NCBI RefSeq assembly: GCF_905115235.1
Contig: NC_051855.1
Span: 12,142,388 to 12,206,387 of the forward strand
Source of the DNA: Hermetia illucens
Lineage: Eukaryota; Arthropoda; Insecta; Diptera; Stratiomyidae
DNA length: 64,000 nucleotides
Direction: 5' to 3'
The translations under genes and the position numbers were made by a program. Every line of letters begins with the position of its first letter. The first letter of the stretch is position 1. Positions 12,645-22,929 of this stretch are shown here, piece after piece. The notes below the pieces were generated by a model. The model did not search any database, was not told where the DNA came from, and saw nothing but the letters and a program-made list of their open reading frames with translations.

Positions 12645-13066
12645 ACTAAATAGAACCCGAAATTAAACGCGAATAGTAAATAAAGCGCGACTGATCAGCC
12701 GCGGTCTAGCTCATGGGAGCTGACCTAGACCTGCGACCCGACGCTGATCGCGCTCACTTGGACGCGGCCAAGTCTCCGAGGGCAAGCTATCCCGCGAACA
12801 CAAAACAATAAATGACAACTTCGCGGTCAAACAATTTCCCATTCACCCGGTCCCTACCACAAGGCCTAAGTCGTCACTCACCGGCGTTGAAATCTCGACT
12901 GATGCTCCTCGTCCACGAGATACAATAAGGCGGTAGGCTAGGGTTACCAGCACTACACTAAACACAGTTATCAAGTGCTGACAATTTTCACTCCCAAATA
13001 CAACACCAGAATGAATGCGTGCGCGCTCAGTGACAGAGCTGTCAGTGTGACAGAGCTGTCAGTGTA
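12645..13066 (-). promoter_or_regulatory. Probable promoter and non-coding first exon of the leftmost gene
   Basis: Upstream of the ATG at 12598 the minus strand has a plausible acceptor (AG at 12647-12646). Further upstream is a strong donor (GTGAGT beginning at 12881) that would end a non-coding first exon starting at about 13000. The region is more GC-rich than the surroundings. At 13029-13065 it holds two tandem 17-bp units, each with TGACAG and CTGTCA arms separated by two bases. The transcription start itself cannot be read from sequence. Confidence 0.4.
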
Positions 13067-13116
13067 TGTCTTTTCAAAGACGAATCTGGAAACCATATGA
13101 TCGGTCGGCATCAGGG

Positions 13117-13446
13117 CTACCGGATATTTTTCCTCGCCCCAATGGTATCGAGCCTATATGCGTCGTTGGCTGCTTTCCATTTCACCTCCAAGTGAAGGGG
13201 GGCTAAATTTAGGATAGCTTCAAGTGCCGTAGTCGGCGTAGTACTCATTGCTCCAGTAATACTTAGGCAGCCAAGTCTCTGAATCTGCGTTAGCAGCTTC
13301 CTGGTCTTAGCAAAGTGCAGTCTTGACCACCAGACGATGCATGCATACATCAAAATGGGTTTTATTATGGTTGTATACATCCAGTGTATCCGTTTGGGTG
13401 AAAATCCCCAGGTCTTACCTATCGCATTCCTACAGCACCAGAGCAA
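13117..13446 (-). mobile_element. LINE fragment, C-terminal part of reverse transcriptase
   Basis: The frame has IHWMYTTIIKPILMYACIVW followed by a segment ending GCLSITGAMSTTPTTALEAI. This is the thumb region that precedes RNase H in I/R1/LOA/Jockey-group LINEs. The copy at 34600-35555 carries the same region (GTTGAMSTTSGGALNALLNL). It lies in the shared upstream interval between the leftmost gene and BORCS6. Confidence 0.75.
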
Positions 13447-13459
13447 TCTGCAGGATTTC

Positions 13460-13801
13460 TGATATTGTTCCTAGATATGGTGCTTGCGTCTTAGACCTTG
13501 AAAAGCCATTTGATTCAGTTTGAAAAGAGGGCATGATTCACAAACTAATTCAGACACACACAAACTCTTATTCAGAATCCTTAGAGGCTTCATCCCCAAC
13601 AGAACTTAACACTTGCGCTTCGATGGACTTCGTTCCATCGGCTTCCCGGTAAATTCAGGAGTTCCTCTGGGATCCATTCTAGGCCCCAAACCTTTTCACA
13701 TCTTCCTCCATGATATTCCCCTCCCTATTGTAAACTTATCCTCTACGCTAACGGGATATGATCAAACTGTTGCGCGTCAGACTGAAGAAGTGGCTGCCTG
13801 A
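13460..13801 (+). mobile_element. Jockey-like reverse transcriptase scrap
   Basis: Short pieces in shifting frames read VLDLEKPFDSV (motif around the first catalytic Asp) and SGVPLGSILGPKPFHIFLHD (RT motif with PxGSxLGP). They abut the opposite-strand LINE fragment at 13117-13446. This is a degraded remnant with several frame breaks. Confidence 0.65.
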
Positions 13802-14722
13802 CTTTAACCCAATAATACAAAAAATCTCGCTCGGCCCCTCCTTCTATAATACCAATTAGGTCCCACAATCCATGCTCCCGCAATCAAACAGTTGTCTGCA
13901 TCCCTCCCGTCTTTGGTCACTGTCCTTGTACAGGCCCAAATCGAGTAAAAGGGAAGGGAAGGAAAGGGCTACCTTTCTCGGGTTGCTATCAACAACAAAA
14001 AAGTGCAATCCATGATTAGCAAGGACCAGTTCAGTTCATAAATCGCAAGATAAGAGATTAAAACAGACAGCTGGGGTTTTGTTGGCCTCCAAAACTAAAG
14101 TTAAGCACATAATCTTCACATTGATCCAATTAGCGTATTCAGCTTCCTATATTTTAGGTAATGAAAATTATACAATTAATGCCAGTAAGAGTGCACATAC
14201 CTCTGGCTTAAATTCAATTTTTATAAATGGAAGCTACGCAACTGGCATTAATAATTAGCATTTTCAACTCAAATAGTACTTCCTGCAGTTCTCAAAATGA
14301 ATTCATTCAAAAGTAACTGTCGAAAACGAGAACCGCTGCCAATTTCCAAATGGCGTGAAATGTCAACAAACTATCAACCGTCACGCATTGTAAAAGTTTA
14401 ATTTTCCAAACTTTTCTGCGTGCCGCATTGCGTATCGGATTTGATATATTTTGCTTCATACAAGTCCGTGTAATGAATTTCATTTGACAGCTCGCCCCAT
14501 TGCGTACACACGCATTCATTCCGGTGTTATATTTCGGGCGTAATTTTTGACAGAAATTGAGTGTCATATCGCCATAGTAAACAACTCTTTCAATTCCTGA
14601 TGGTGGATTCTCGTGTCGCTTAGTCAGTGAGAAGGAGTCTAGCACTGGGGGTGGTATTGCATTTGAAGCAGTGACAGTCTGGACGTACGAATACTTTCTT
14701 GTGACGACATATATTTAGTCAA
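13802..14722. other. Upstream region of BORCS6
   Basis: No coding feature is seen. TTTGACAG-type words occur at about 14483 and 14548 on the plus strand, 170-240 bases before the BORCS6 start, and may belong to its promoter. The 14,307-14,645 stretch has a chance open frame with no family resemblance. Confidence 0.4.
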
Positions 14723-16343
14723 ATGTCGAATGAAAGCAGTGACGAAAAAGTGAGTCCAATTTCCACGTTTAATGTGATACGATGATTACATCTCCATTTT
14801 TCAAAAGGTGAACCCATTCACATCAAGTAAATGCCAGGATAATACTTCACCCTTAAGTGAATATCGTGGCGATCCCGATGAAATATCCGCGGATGATGGA
14901 AGCATGACCGACTCTTACATGGAAATATCACGACAAATCGATATCAGTCCGATTCCTAACAATAATATGTCAACGTCCGACTATTCGGATAGTATTGGAG
15001 CAGCAAAGGGTGGCGGTGAAAGTAGCGGCAATAGAAACTGGGAACATCGACGACCTGACTCCCTTGTAGGCGACAGAAGTAAGACCAATACCTTTCCTAT
15101 CTTGCCAGAGAAGAAAGGGAAGAAAACATGGGAAAAATGGGTTGCGAAATGTGCATAGGATTTAAAAGATAACAAATGATTGGGTCTAGTTAACCGAATC
15201 AACCACTAACGAGTAGTTTCTAATTGAACAAGCTCAAAATACTATAACATTACTTCTACCTCATCCACACGATAACAAAATCTAACTCATCTTTCTGTTC
15301 ATCTCATTTGGCATGCATTTAGCATTTCCCTATAATCTGGATGGTATTGTGAGCAAAGATGGTGAAATGACGCATTTTGTTACGGAAAATCTTGAATATA
15401 AGATTAAGCTTTCTAGTCCGGTTACCAGAAAAGGTACATAGTACATGTCCTATCCTATGTTTTGCACAAAAGACACGCTTGTCTTGGATATCAAACAATT
15501 TAAATGTTCTTATCCAAGATTTCATTCTTCCTAGACATTGGTGGTCTCTACTTACGGCATAACAGCACACCATCGTCATCGGGCGGTTTGGGTCCAACCC
15601 GTTCGTTTTTCGGAACATCGGCACAACAGCAACAGCCTCAGGTCGATTCCAATGTTTTAAATGATATTGAAATCGAGGCCCAGTACTTGGCTGCTTCGTT
15701 GGATAATCTAACGGAGAATCTTTGTAATTTACTACATTCAGTAAGTGTTTCAGGTTGGCTTGCAAATTTTCCCCCGAAAATATCGAGCAAGATGTTTCGA
15801 TGGCCAGTTCCTTTCTTTAACACTGGCCATAGTTCTTCGCTCAGAACTATGGCCAGTGATGGGATGGGTGAAGACGGTATGATCAAGGAAAATAGGTTTT
15901 TCACTTCATCAATTCAAGTTCTTCGCTGACTAAAGAATAATCTACGAAAAGCTCGTAGTGGATGTTCTCCACAAAACCTTTAAAAGCAACCAAACCCCTC
16001 CTTACACCTCCATACCCTCCATTCGAATTAAAAATTAATATAATTCAAAAATCTCGCAAAGATATCATCAATAACCGCCGATAATGTGGAAATTCACAAG
16101 AATGCCGTGAACAAGCTTACCGACAGCATGGATGCAAATATCAAAAGCATGTACACAATCATGGCAAAAACTGAGGAGATATCGAAATCAATGAAACCTA
16201 CAGAACAATTAGCTACACGAATGTAAGCGCTAATTATTATTTGGCTTATAAAATGTGTAAAAAGATTGAATTTATGCTTTCTTCTTTCTTTTATCAGACG
16301 GGAAATCAAAAGACTCGTGGATATGTTGGAGAGTAACATGTAA
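14723..16343 (+). CDS. BORCS6: BORC complex subunit 6 (BORCS6, lyspersin)
   Basis: Exons 14723-14749, 14808-15078, 15535-15740, 16062-16222 and 16298-16343 splice in phase to about 236 residues. The N-terminal half is polar and disordered. The C-terminal half is the conserved helical part: DIEIEAQYLAASLDNLTENL, then HKNAVNKLTDSMDANIKSMY and a final IREIKRLVDMLESNM. This matches the order of segments in human C17orf59/BORCS6 (DIEARAQ, VDSLGEAVDVSIKGMY, VRDIRRTLEVLE). In that family the protein is a subunit of BORC, which sits on the lysosome surface and recruits Arl8 for outward transport along microtubules. An in-frame stop follows if the donor at 15079 is not used. A perfect 36-base hairpin lies in intron 3. 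AATAAA at 16711 may be the polyadenylation signal, which would place a SINE in the 3' UTR. Confidence 0.9.
15822..15857. repeat. Perfect inverted repeat, 15-bp arms, 6-base loop
   Basis: ACTGGCCATAGTTCT is followed by the loop TCGCTC and the exact reverse complement. It lies in intron 3 of BORCS6. No surrounding transposon ends are visible. Confidence 0.95.
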
Positions 16344-16409
16344 TGCGAAAAATTCTATCACTAGAGTATCTTTAATTCCTCCCTGACACTGTGATAAATA
16401 TAATATGTA

Positions 16410-16700
16410 ATGATAGCTGAGTGGTTAGAGCACTAGGCTGTCGTACGGAAGGTCGCGATTCAAATCTCACTGGTGGCAGTGGGATTTGTATCATGATTTG
16501 ACGTCGGACACACCAGTCGACTCAGCTGTCAATGAGTACCTGTGTCAAATCAGGGTAATAATCTCGGGCGAGCGCAATACTGACCACATTGTCTCCTACA
16601 GTGTACCGTGGTGTACCGTTACGGTCTTGAATGAAATGCTCTAACACACTTCCAAGGCCGTGATCCAATATGGATTGTTGCGCCAACGATTATTATTATA
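16410..16700 (+). mobile_element. tRNA-derived SINE
   Basis: The element starts with a tRNA-like head. An A-box region (TAGCTGAGTGGTTAGAGCAC) is followed about 20 bases later by a B-box-like GCGATTCAAATC, the spacing of an internal RNA polymerase III promoter. After a body of about 200 bases without coding potential it ends in GGATTGTTGCGCCAACGATT and a short (ATT)n tail. It begins about 70 bases after the BORCS6 stop, so it probably lies in that gene's 3' UTR. A similar tail is seen in reverse orientation at 63530-63575. Confidence 0.8.
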
Positions 16701-16710
16701 AATACGTATG

Positions 16711-16716
16711 AATAAA
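16711..16716 (+). terminator. Candidate polyadenylation signal of BORCS6
   Basis: AATAAA (repeated as AATAAATAAA) lies just past the SINE tail, 368 bases after the stop codon. No earlier plus-strand AATAAA is evident between the stop and the SINE. Confidence 0.4.
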
Positions 16717-16773
16717 TAAATTGTTGTAAATTGAATAGAAAAATTAATGGAATAGATGCTTGTTAAAAATCAT

Positions 16774-16890
16774 TCGGAGTTGTTTATTTTGGCGCTGACA
16801 CTGGGGTGACCGTTGCCTTTGTTTCGAATGGCGGTTCACCATGGATATTCGTTGCTTTCTTCTTCTGCCCCGTTGCTGTACACCATATTA
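16774..16890 (-). CDS. Possible C-terminal exon of MFSD12 (tentative)
   Basis: On the minus strand an acceptor-like T-rich tract ending TACAG (around 16882) opens a frame encoding TGQKKKATNIHGEPPF and then about 13 more residues to a TAA at about 16774. Read further upstream, the same frame contains the hydrophobic CVIILLLIWCTA. The MFSD12 exon ending at 26965 leaves phase 2, and a start at 'g' just before ATCACTAATG would also fit that phase. The expected exon with the last transmembrane helix was not found between the two sites, so this link is a guess. It could equally be chance. Confidence 0.2.
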
Positions 16891-17329
16891 ATAATAAAAT
16901 GATCACGCATTCATCATTAGTGATCCTTCATCCCATCTCAGTAGATCACATCTACAACATCATCTTATCTTAGTCGTTTGGAACTCTTCAGCACGAAAGC
17001 ACTGGACCCTTTAGCTGATTTCCTTCAGGCGGGAGGCTATAATAAGCTAATTTTTTCCAGGCAAGAGAATGTTTACAAGATAAATGTCTCCATCGTATCA
17101 TTCCCAGTATACATTTCCCCCGTCATGTTCCCGACCAATTATTTCCGCAAATTGCAAACATATGGAAACTCATGCATTTTCTTCAGCACATTCAAATCAA
17201 CTTCCTGAATCCGCGAAATGGTTACTTTGCAGCAACTTGAACTTTACCCTGTAGGAAAATGGACAATTGTATAGACATTAATTGTATTTAGTTTTTAGTT
17301 TTCTCGAATACACACGGTGTATCCAAGTC

Positions 17330-17545
17330 GTATGGTCTCTCAGGTTTCGTTAGTGTATTCCAGGCGGAAGTACTGGTGATATTGGAAGTCTGTCCATGGC
17401 TGGAGCGTGATTCTAACCCCAAGCGTAACATAGCCATTCTGACCGACAGTCAAGTGGCCATCAAGGGCTTGTACTCAACGACGACATCTTCCCGGCTTGT
17501 GAGGCAGTGCAGAGACGTGCTCAACCGTCTGGGCGGTCTGGGCGT
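17330..17545 (+). mobile_element. LINE RNase H fragment, left copy
   Basis: The plus-strand frame reads FVSVFQAEVLVILEVCPW, then NIAILTDSQVAIKGLYSTTT and CRDVLNRLGG. It stops at the junction with the minus-strand ORF1 piece. The last 105 bases recur at about 19119-19231 with only a few differences. Confidence 0.8.
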
Positions 17546-18620
17546 TTGATGGCCTCTTCTACTTCGTTCTTTTCCGTGAGACAGTCAAGGTCTCGTATTT
17601 CTAAAGCACACGTGGGTTCCAGACTAGAGACCAAAGCTTTTTCTTCTAGAAGCCCCTTGACTGCTTCACAGAACGTGACTTTATTTATAGTCTTCGGGCC
17701 TAGTTCGACTAAGACTCCACCACCCTTCGTTTTACGTATGGAAGACACCTCCGCTCCGTTGTCTTCGGGTTTGATTTTGTAACGGATTTCGCTGAGGACT
17801 TCCGCAAAAGTCTTGCCTTCCGTCGGCTTAATAAGCAAAGCTGGCGGTCTAGTCCTCCTTCGTCTCCCCACCTTTTCTTTTGGCACTCCGTCCTTCGTGT
17901 CCGCCTTAGTTTTAGGCAGAGGTTTTTCTGATGGCGCGACGTGTTGTTGTATTTTGATCCTCTTCGCCTTCTTCTTTTCAGCCCTGCAGAGTACCTGAGT
18001 GAAGTCTCCTTCAGATGTCCCTTCCTCCTTTCGTTTTTTACCAAGTTCGCTCTGCAATGGGCTGTCAACGATCCGTTTGGTACTCGTGATGTTCTCCAAA
18101 GCGCGGTTGTTTCTGCTTCCTGCGGATTTTGTCTTACTTTCCATGTTCGCCTATAGTATGAAATCCTGTCCAGGAGCTCTTCCAGTTCCATTAGCCCGTT
18201 TTTCACCCCCTTACCGACGTTTTTCTGAAGGAACGTCGAAGATCGCATGTGCTTCACTACCGCCGTGCATTTTTTAATAAGTCTTTCCTCTTCCGCTTGC
18301 GCCAGAATAATCGACAGTCCTCCCACTCGGCTTATATTCGAAACCATTTTATTAGCTTCGGCAGTTTCCACTGTGCCTTTTTCCCCAATTACAGCACTGT
18401 GCTGTATGATCTGGGTTCCTATCTGTGTTGCAGGTGCCGCATCACTTTCTGAGTCTTTCTCTCCGTCTGCGCGTCCCGATGTCTTGTCGGATATTTCAGC
18501 CCTTGTTGCGTCCTTCGCTGGGCGCTGGGGCGAACGGCGCATTTTCGTGCTGCGAATAAACGCAGCCAGCTCACTCTCCATTTCCACTATCTCCTCGTTT
18601 CGTTCGTTTTTATTCTCCAT
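17521..18620 (-). mobile_element. LINE ORF1 (Gag-like) in inverted orientation
   Basis: Two overlapping minus-strand frames (18620-17709 and 18144-17521) form one broken ORF1. They begin MENKNERNEEIVEMESELAA and pass through a helical region. They end in a very basic stretch (EKKKAKRIKIQQ) and a C-terminal part with KTFAEVLSEIRYKIKP and LIKPTEGK, as in ORF1 of I/R1-group LINEs. One frameshift separates the two frames near 18150. The 450 bases beyond (18621-19080) look like the element's GC-rich 5' leader. Confidence 0.7.
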
Positions 18621-19094
18621 TTGAGTTGTTTACCAGTGCATCGTGTGCAAGGGAGCGGGCCGCAATAGTCAGGAACGGGTATACCTTCGGGGACACAACC
18701 CCTACCCCAGTTCCCCGAGGCCTGACCTACGCTTAGCTGATCCCGGAATTCACGGACGGATCAGCGCTCGCTCGGGGCAATGCGGTCTACTAACACCGGT
18801 TCCATGCACATTACCCGACCAGGGTCCCGAAGGGGCTGGCTCCTGATACACGCCACAACTGCCAACTTGGCAGAGCTAGGCTCACATCACACCATCGACG
18901 TCGACAGGGAGTTGTCGACGGCTCCGGGGACTCCCAGTGTGTCCCGGCGTGTATCGGTCATTAGCAGTTCGCTCTTCACCGAGAAACTTTCTCGAGGCTA
19001 CTACCTAGGACGCAAGTATTATGCCAGCTAGGGGGTCAGAACTACTTGCTCGGGCACCTCGGGGACGCCACTCTCCGTATCGTAAACGACCCAT

Positions 19095-19830
19095 GAAGGA
19101 TCGTTGACGATCCCTGAGGTCAACATAGCCATTCTGACCGACAGCCAAGCGACCATCAAGGCCTTGTACTCAACGACGACATCTTCCCGGCTTGTGGGGC
19201 AGTGCAGAGACGCGCTCAACCGTCTGGGCGGCACGTTCAAGGTCACTCTCCTCTGGGTTCCCGGGCATAGGAACACAGAGGGGAATGAGCGGGCTGACGG
19301 ATTGGCTAGGCAAGGCTCTGCTCTTGGCAGTCCCTCGGCGAATACCATCGATGTTCCGCTTGCGGCTGTCGGGGGCCGAGTCTACTCGCACTACCTAGCA
19401 GCCGCGGGCCTAAAATGGCGAAGGCTCTCAGGCTATGCTAAGTCAAGGAGAATTTGGCCCGCTTATAACATAGCCCGATCACGAGAGCTCCAGTGCCAGA
19501 TGCGTGCAAATGCATTCAAGGTTACGGCGGTCTGCACGGGGCACTGGCCCATAAGGGACCATGCCGCTAGGCTCGGCATACCCTACAACATTGTCGAAGC
19601 TGCGGAGAAGGAAGGAAAATCCTCATGCACCTTCTCTGCGTTTGCCCAGCTCTAGCTAGAGTCAGGCTGCGGACACTGGGTAAACCATTTTTTTTTTTGG
19701 GGACCTCAGAGAAATTTCTAGCTGCAGGGTCGGAGAGCTGCTTGCCTTTGTGAATCCAAACCGGCTGGACCCTGCCTCCCTGCTCCCATAACAACAGTCA
19801 CGGCCTTAGGAGTTTGTGGCATCAAAACGG
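19095..19830 (+). mobile_element. LINE RNase H domain and C-terminal region, right copy
   Basis: The frame from 19104 carries NIAILTDSQATIKAL, VTLLWVPGHRNTEGNERADG and a C-terminal segment RANAFKVTAVCTGHWPIRDH. This is the usual end of I/R1-group Pol proteins. Bases past the frame (19660-19830) look like the 3' part of the same element. The satellite array begins directly after it. Confidence 0.8.
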
Positions 19831-21257
19831 CGCATCAAAGCACTAACTGGGCTCCTCGGAGCGGCCACTGATACCTATCTACCTACCCTTTTAGTTCACC
19901 ATTACCATTTTAAAGCTAAGACCCTCCCCCGATTGTAGTGATCACGAATTAAGCCTCTAGAATATTAACGGCGTTACAAGGGTTTATAATTTCCTCGAAA
20001 TTTCGACTATTTTCCTGATACCCACACTCTCTGAACGAAATGCCGTTTTTAAGTCCAGACCCTCCCTCGATAGCAGTGATCACGCCAACCTACACGGGGT
20101 TTTACGGCGATGGTGGTGACCACGAATTTCGCTCGCTTTCTGGAAATTCGCATTACTAACAGCGTTACAAGGGATCAAAGCTTTTCCAGGGCTCCTGGAA
20201 ACGTCGGGAATTTGCCTGGGACCCACGCAAGCCGACCTACATACCATTTTGAAGCTCAGACCCTCCCCCGATAGCAGTCATCATGCCAACCTATACGGGG
20301 TTTTACAGTTGGGACCCCGGCGATGGTGGTGATCACGATTTTCGCTCGTTTTCTGGAAATTCGCAATACTAACGGCGTTACAAGGGATCAAAGTTTATCC
20401 AGGATTCCTGGAAACGTCGGGAGTTTTCCTGGCCTCTACGTAACCCAACCTACGTACCATTTTGTAGCTCAGATCCTCCCCTGATGGTAGTGATCACGAT
20501 TTTTCCCCCCTTCTTTCGAAATTAAGGATATTAGCGGCGTTGAAAGCGTTTAAACTTTTTCCCAATGTTTCTCCAAATTTCAGGAATTTTCCTGGCACCC
20601 AGACCCTCCAACTTACATAGCATTTTGAAGCTCAGACCCTCCCCCGACAGCAGTGATCTCGAATTAAGCATTTTTTCTAGAAATTTTGAATATTAACAGC
20701 GTTACAAGGGTTTATAATTTTTCCTAAGTTTCCTCGAAATTTCAACTATTTTCCTCACACCCACACTCTTTGAACGAAATGCCGTTTTTAAGCCCAGACC
20801 CTCCCCCGATAGCAGTGATCACGCCAACCTACACGGGGTTTTGAAGTTGGGACCCCGGCGATGGTGGTGATCACGATTTTCGCTAGCTCGGCGAGAGACT
20901 CTCGGATTAGTTTCTCCAGGATTGCTGGAAACGTCGGGAATTTTCCTGGGACCCACACAAGCCAGCCTACATACCATTTTGAAGCTCAGACCCTCCCCCG
21001 ATAGCAGTGATCACGCCAACCTATACGGGGTTTTAAAGGTGGGACCCCGGCGATGGTGGTGATCACGAATTTCGCTCGTTTTCTGGAAATTCGCATTACT
21101 AACGGCGTTACAAGGGATCAAAGTTTATCCAGGATTGCTGGAAAGGTTGGGAGTTTTCCTGGCCTCTACGCAACCCAACCTACGTACCATTTTGTAGCTC
21201 AGATCCTCCCCAGATGGTAGTGATCACGAATTTTCCCCCTTTTTTGAAATTAAGGTT
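19831..21257. repeat. Satellite array 1 (roughly 180-240-bp monomers)
   Basis: Diverged monomers share the blocks CATTTTGAAGCTCAGACCCT, CCCCGATAGCAGTGATCACG, TTCTGGAAATTCGCATTACT, AACGGCGTTACAAGGG and GGAATTTTCCTGGGACCC. Alternate monomers carry an inserted block with CCAACCTATACGGGGTTTTA and GGCGATGGTGGTGATCACGA. Each monomer holds one or two GTGATCAC palindromes. There is no coding frame. The same family makes up 39109-40915. Confidence 0.9.
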
Positions 21258-21600
21258 ATCATCATCATCATCAACGGCGCAACAACCGGTATCCGGTCTA
21301 GGCCTGCCTTAATAAGGAACTCCAGATATCCCGGTTTTGCGCCGAGGTCCACCAATTCGATATTCCTAAAAGCTGTCTGACGTCCTGGACTACGCCATCA
21401 CTCCATCTTAAGCAGGGTCTGCTTCGTCTTCTTTTCTACCACAGATATTGCCCTTATAGACTTTCCGGGCGGGATCATCCTCATCCATACGGATTAAGTG
21501 ACCCGCCCACCGCACCCTATTGAGCTGGATTTTATCCACAACCTGACGGTCATGGTATCGCTCATAGATTTCGTCGTTATGTAGGCTACGGAAACGCATA
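21258..21600 (-). mobile_element. LINE 3' end with (GAT)n tail
   Basis: Read on the minus strand, the frame VRWAGHLIRMDEDDPARKVY leads into a diverged RPxLRW-GVxQDARQLLG-type region. It ends in TTGTTGCGCCGTTGATGATG with an ATG/GAT microsatellite tail. Related 3' ends occur at 22605-22925, 38470-38545, 44870-45075, 45597 and 63315-63390. It is inserted at the edge of the satellite array. Confidence 0.75.
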
Positions 21601-22420
21601 ATTCCTTATAATCATATAAAATGTTTTATTTAATAAAATGCTTCATTAAAAAAAAAAGTAAAAACATTTTCAATTTGTTTCCATATCCTATGGACCCGGA
21701 CATTAGCCATGGCGAGCGTCCCTCACTTATATGACGACAAAGGCGTGACTTTCCATAAATAGACTCCTTTGCAGCTGCATCCATTTACATATATAACTGA
21801 ACCATGTAGTAAATCACCAAAACCGCATTTGTCGTGTCATCACACATGTGAACAGGAGTAATTTTTAGAAGCGCCGTTTAAGGCAGGATAATACTTATTT
21901 ATGATCATTAAAATAACAACAAAAAAAATAAAGAAAAATTGCGACAAGAACGATAAGGGGGGAGGGTAAATTTCAACTTTTCAAACGTTTGCTATAAAAT
22001 CAACGGAAATACTGGTAGGACTCCTTAAACAATACTAAACAGGATGAAAGTTAGGTTGAAATTGTAATAAATATGATGAGAGATTCCATGTCACAGCTAT
22101 GTTTCGACGTAGAACAATCCAACCTCCGTCTTTTCGGAGAACTGAGGAACACATTCGTTGCCTTATAACGCGATTTTCAATATTCGAGAAAATAAGATTT
22201 TATAGACCGAGCTGCAACCCTTATTAAGCTTCGACTTGCGTTATTGTCCTAAGTCTATGCATTTCTGTTTTTTAAAATTAGAAAAAAATATAAAAAAAAA
22301 CACTAAAATTGAGAAAAAAATAGGACAGGAAAAAGGGATATTTTTTATCACATTAGATCGTCTTTTTTTTAATTTAAATCGTTGATTCATTTCGCAATAA
22401 TCGTCGTCTTCGTGTAAAAC
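21601..22420. other. AT-rich sequence, nothing recognised
   Basis: This is a stretch of low-complexity A and T runs inside the presumed long 3' intron of MFSD12. I find no reading frame of known family, no RNA gene and no terminal repeats. Confidence 0.5.
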
Positions 22421-22604
22421 GTGCAGTGCATCGAAGCGTCCAAAGTGTTAAAATTCCTAATATGGCCGCCAAACCACATCCGCATGCGAGAACATTTTGA
22501 TAATAAGTTGGACAATCGGAGCGTTGTTTACATTTCCTTTAAAATAAATAGAATAAATCCAGAAGTTAGAAAACGAAAATACAATGCTTTGGGTGTAAAA
22601 AGCT

Positions 22605-22925
22605 CCGCAACAACCGGTATCCGGTCTAGGCCTGCCTTAATAAGGAACTCCAGACATCCCCGTTTTGCGCCGAGGTCCACCAATTCGATATCCCTAAAAG
22701 CTGTCTGGCGTCCTGACCTACGCCATTCCTCCATCTTAGGCAGGGTCTGCCTCGTCTTCTTTTTCTTTTTCTACCATGGATATTGCTCTTGTAGACTTTC
22801 TGGACTGGTTCATCCTCACCCATACGGATTAAGTTACCCGCCCACCGCAACTTATTTAGCCAGATTTTATCCACAACCATGGTCCCTTCCCTCAATATCC
22901 GTAAGAGATAGTTCGGCACCGGTTA
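22605..22925 (-). mobile_element. LINE 3' end, second copy
   Basis: The minus-strand frame has KIWLNKLRWAGNLIRMGEDE, then GRPCLRWRNGVGQDARQLLG and ISNWW. It ends in the same ACCGGTATCCGG segment as the copy at 21258-21600, but here the (GAT)n tail has been lost. Confidence 0.75.
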
Positions 22926-22929
22926 AGTA

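Noticed and set aside
14307-14645. 112-codon minus-strand frame upstream of BORCS6
   Set aside because: There is no family resemblance, no splice partner, and the composition is like the surrounding non-coding DNA.
16413-16480. A free-standing tRNA gene at the SINE head
   Set aside because: The acceptor stem cannot be closed, the B box deviates from GGTTCGANTCC, and the sequence continues into a SINE body with a trinucleotide tail.
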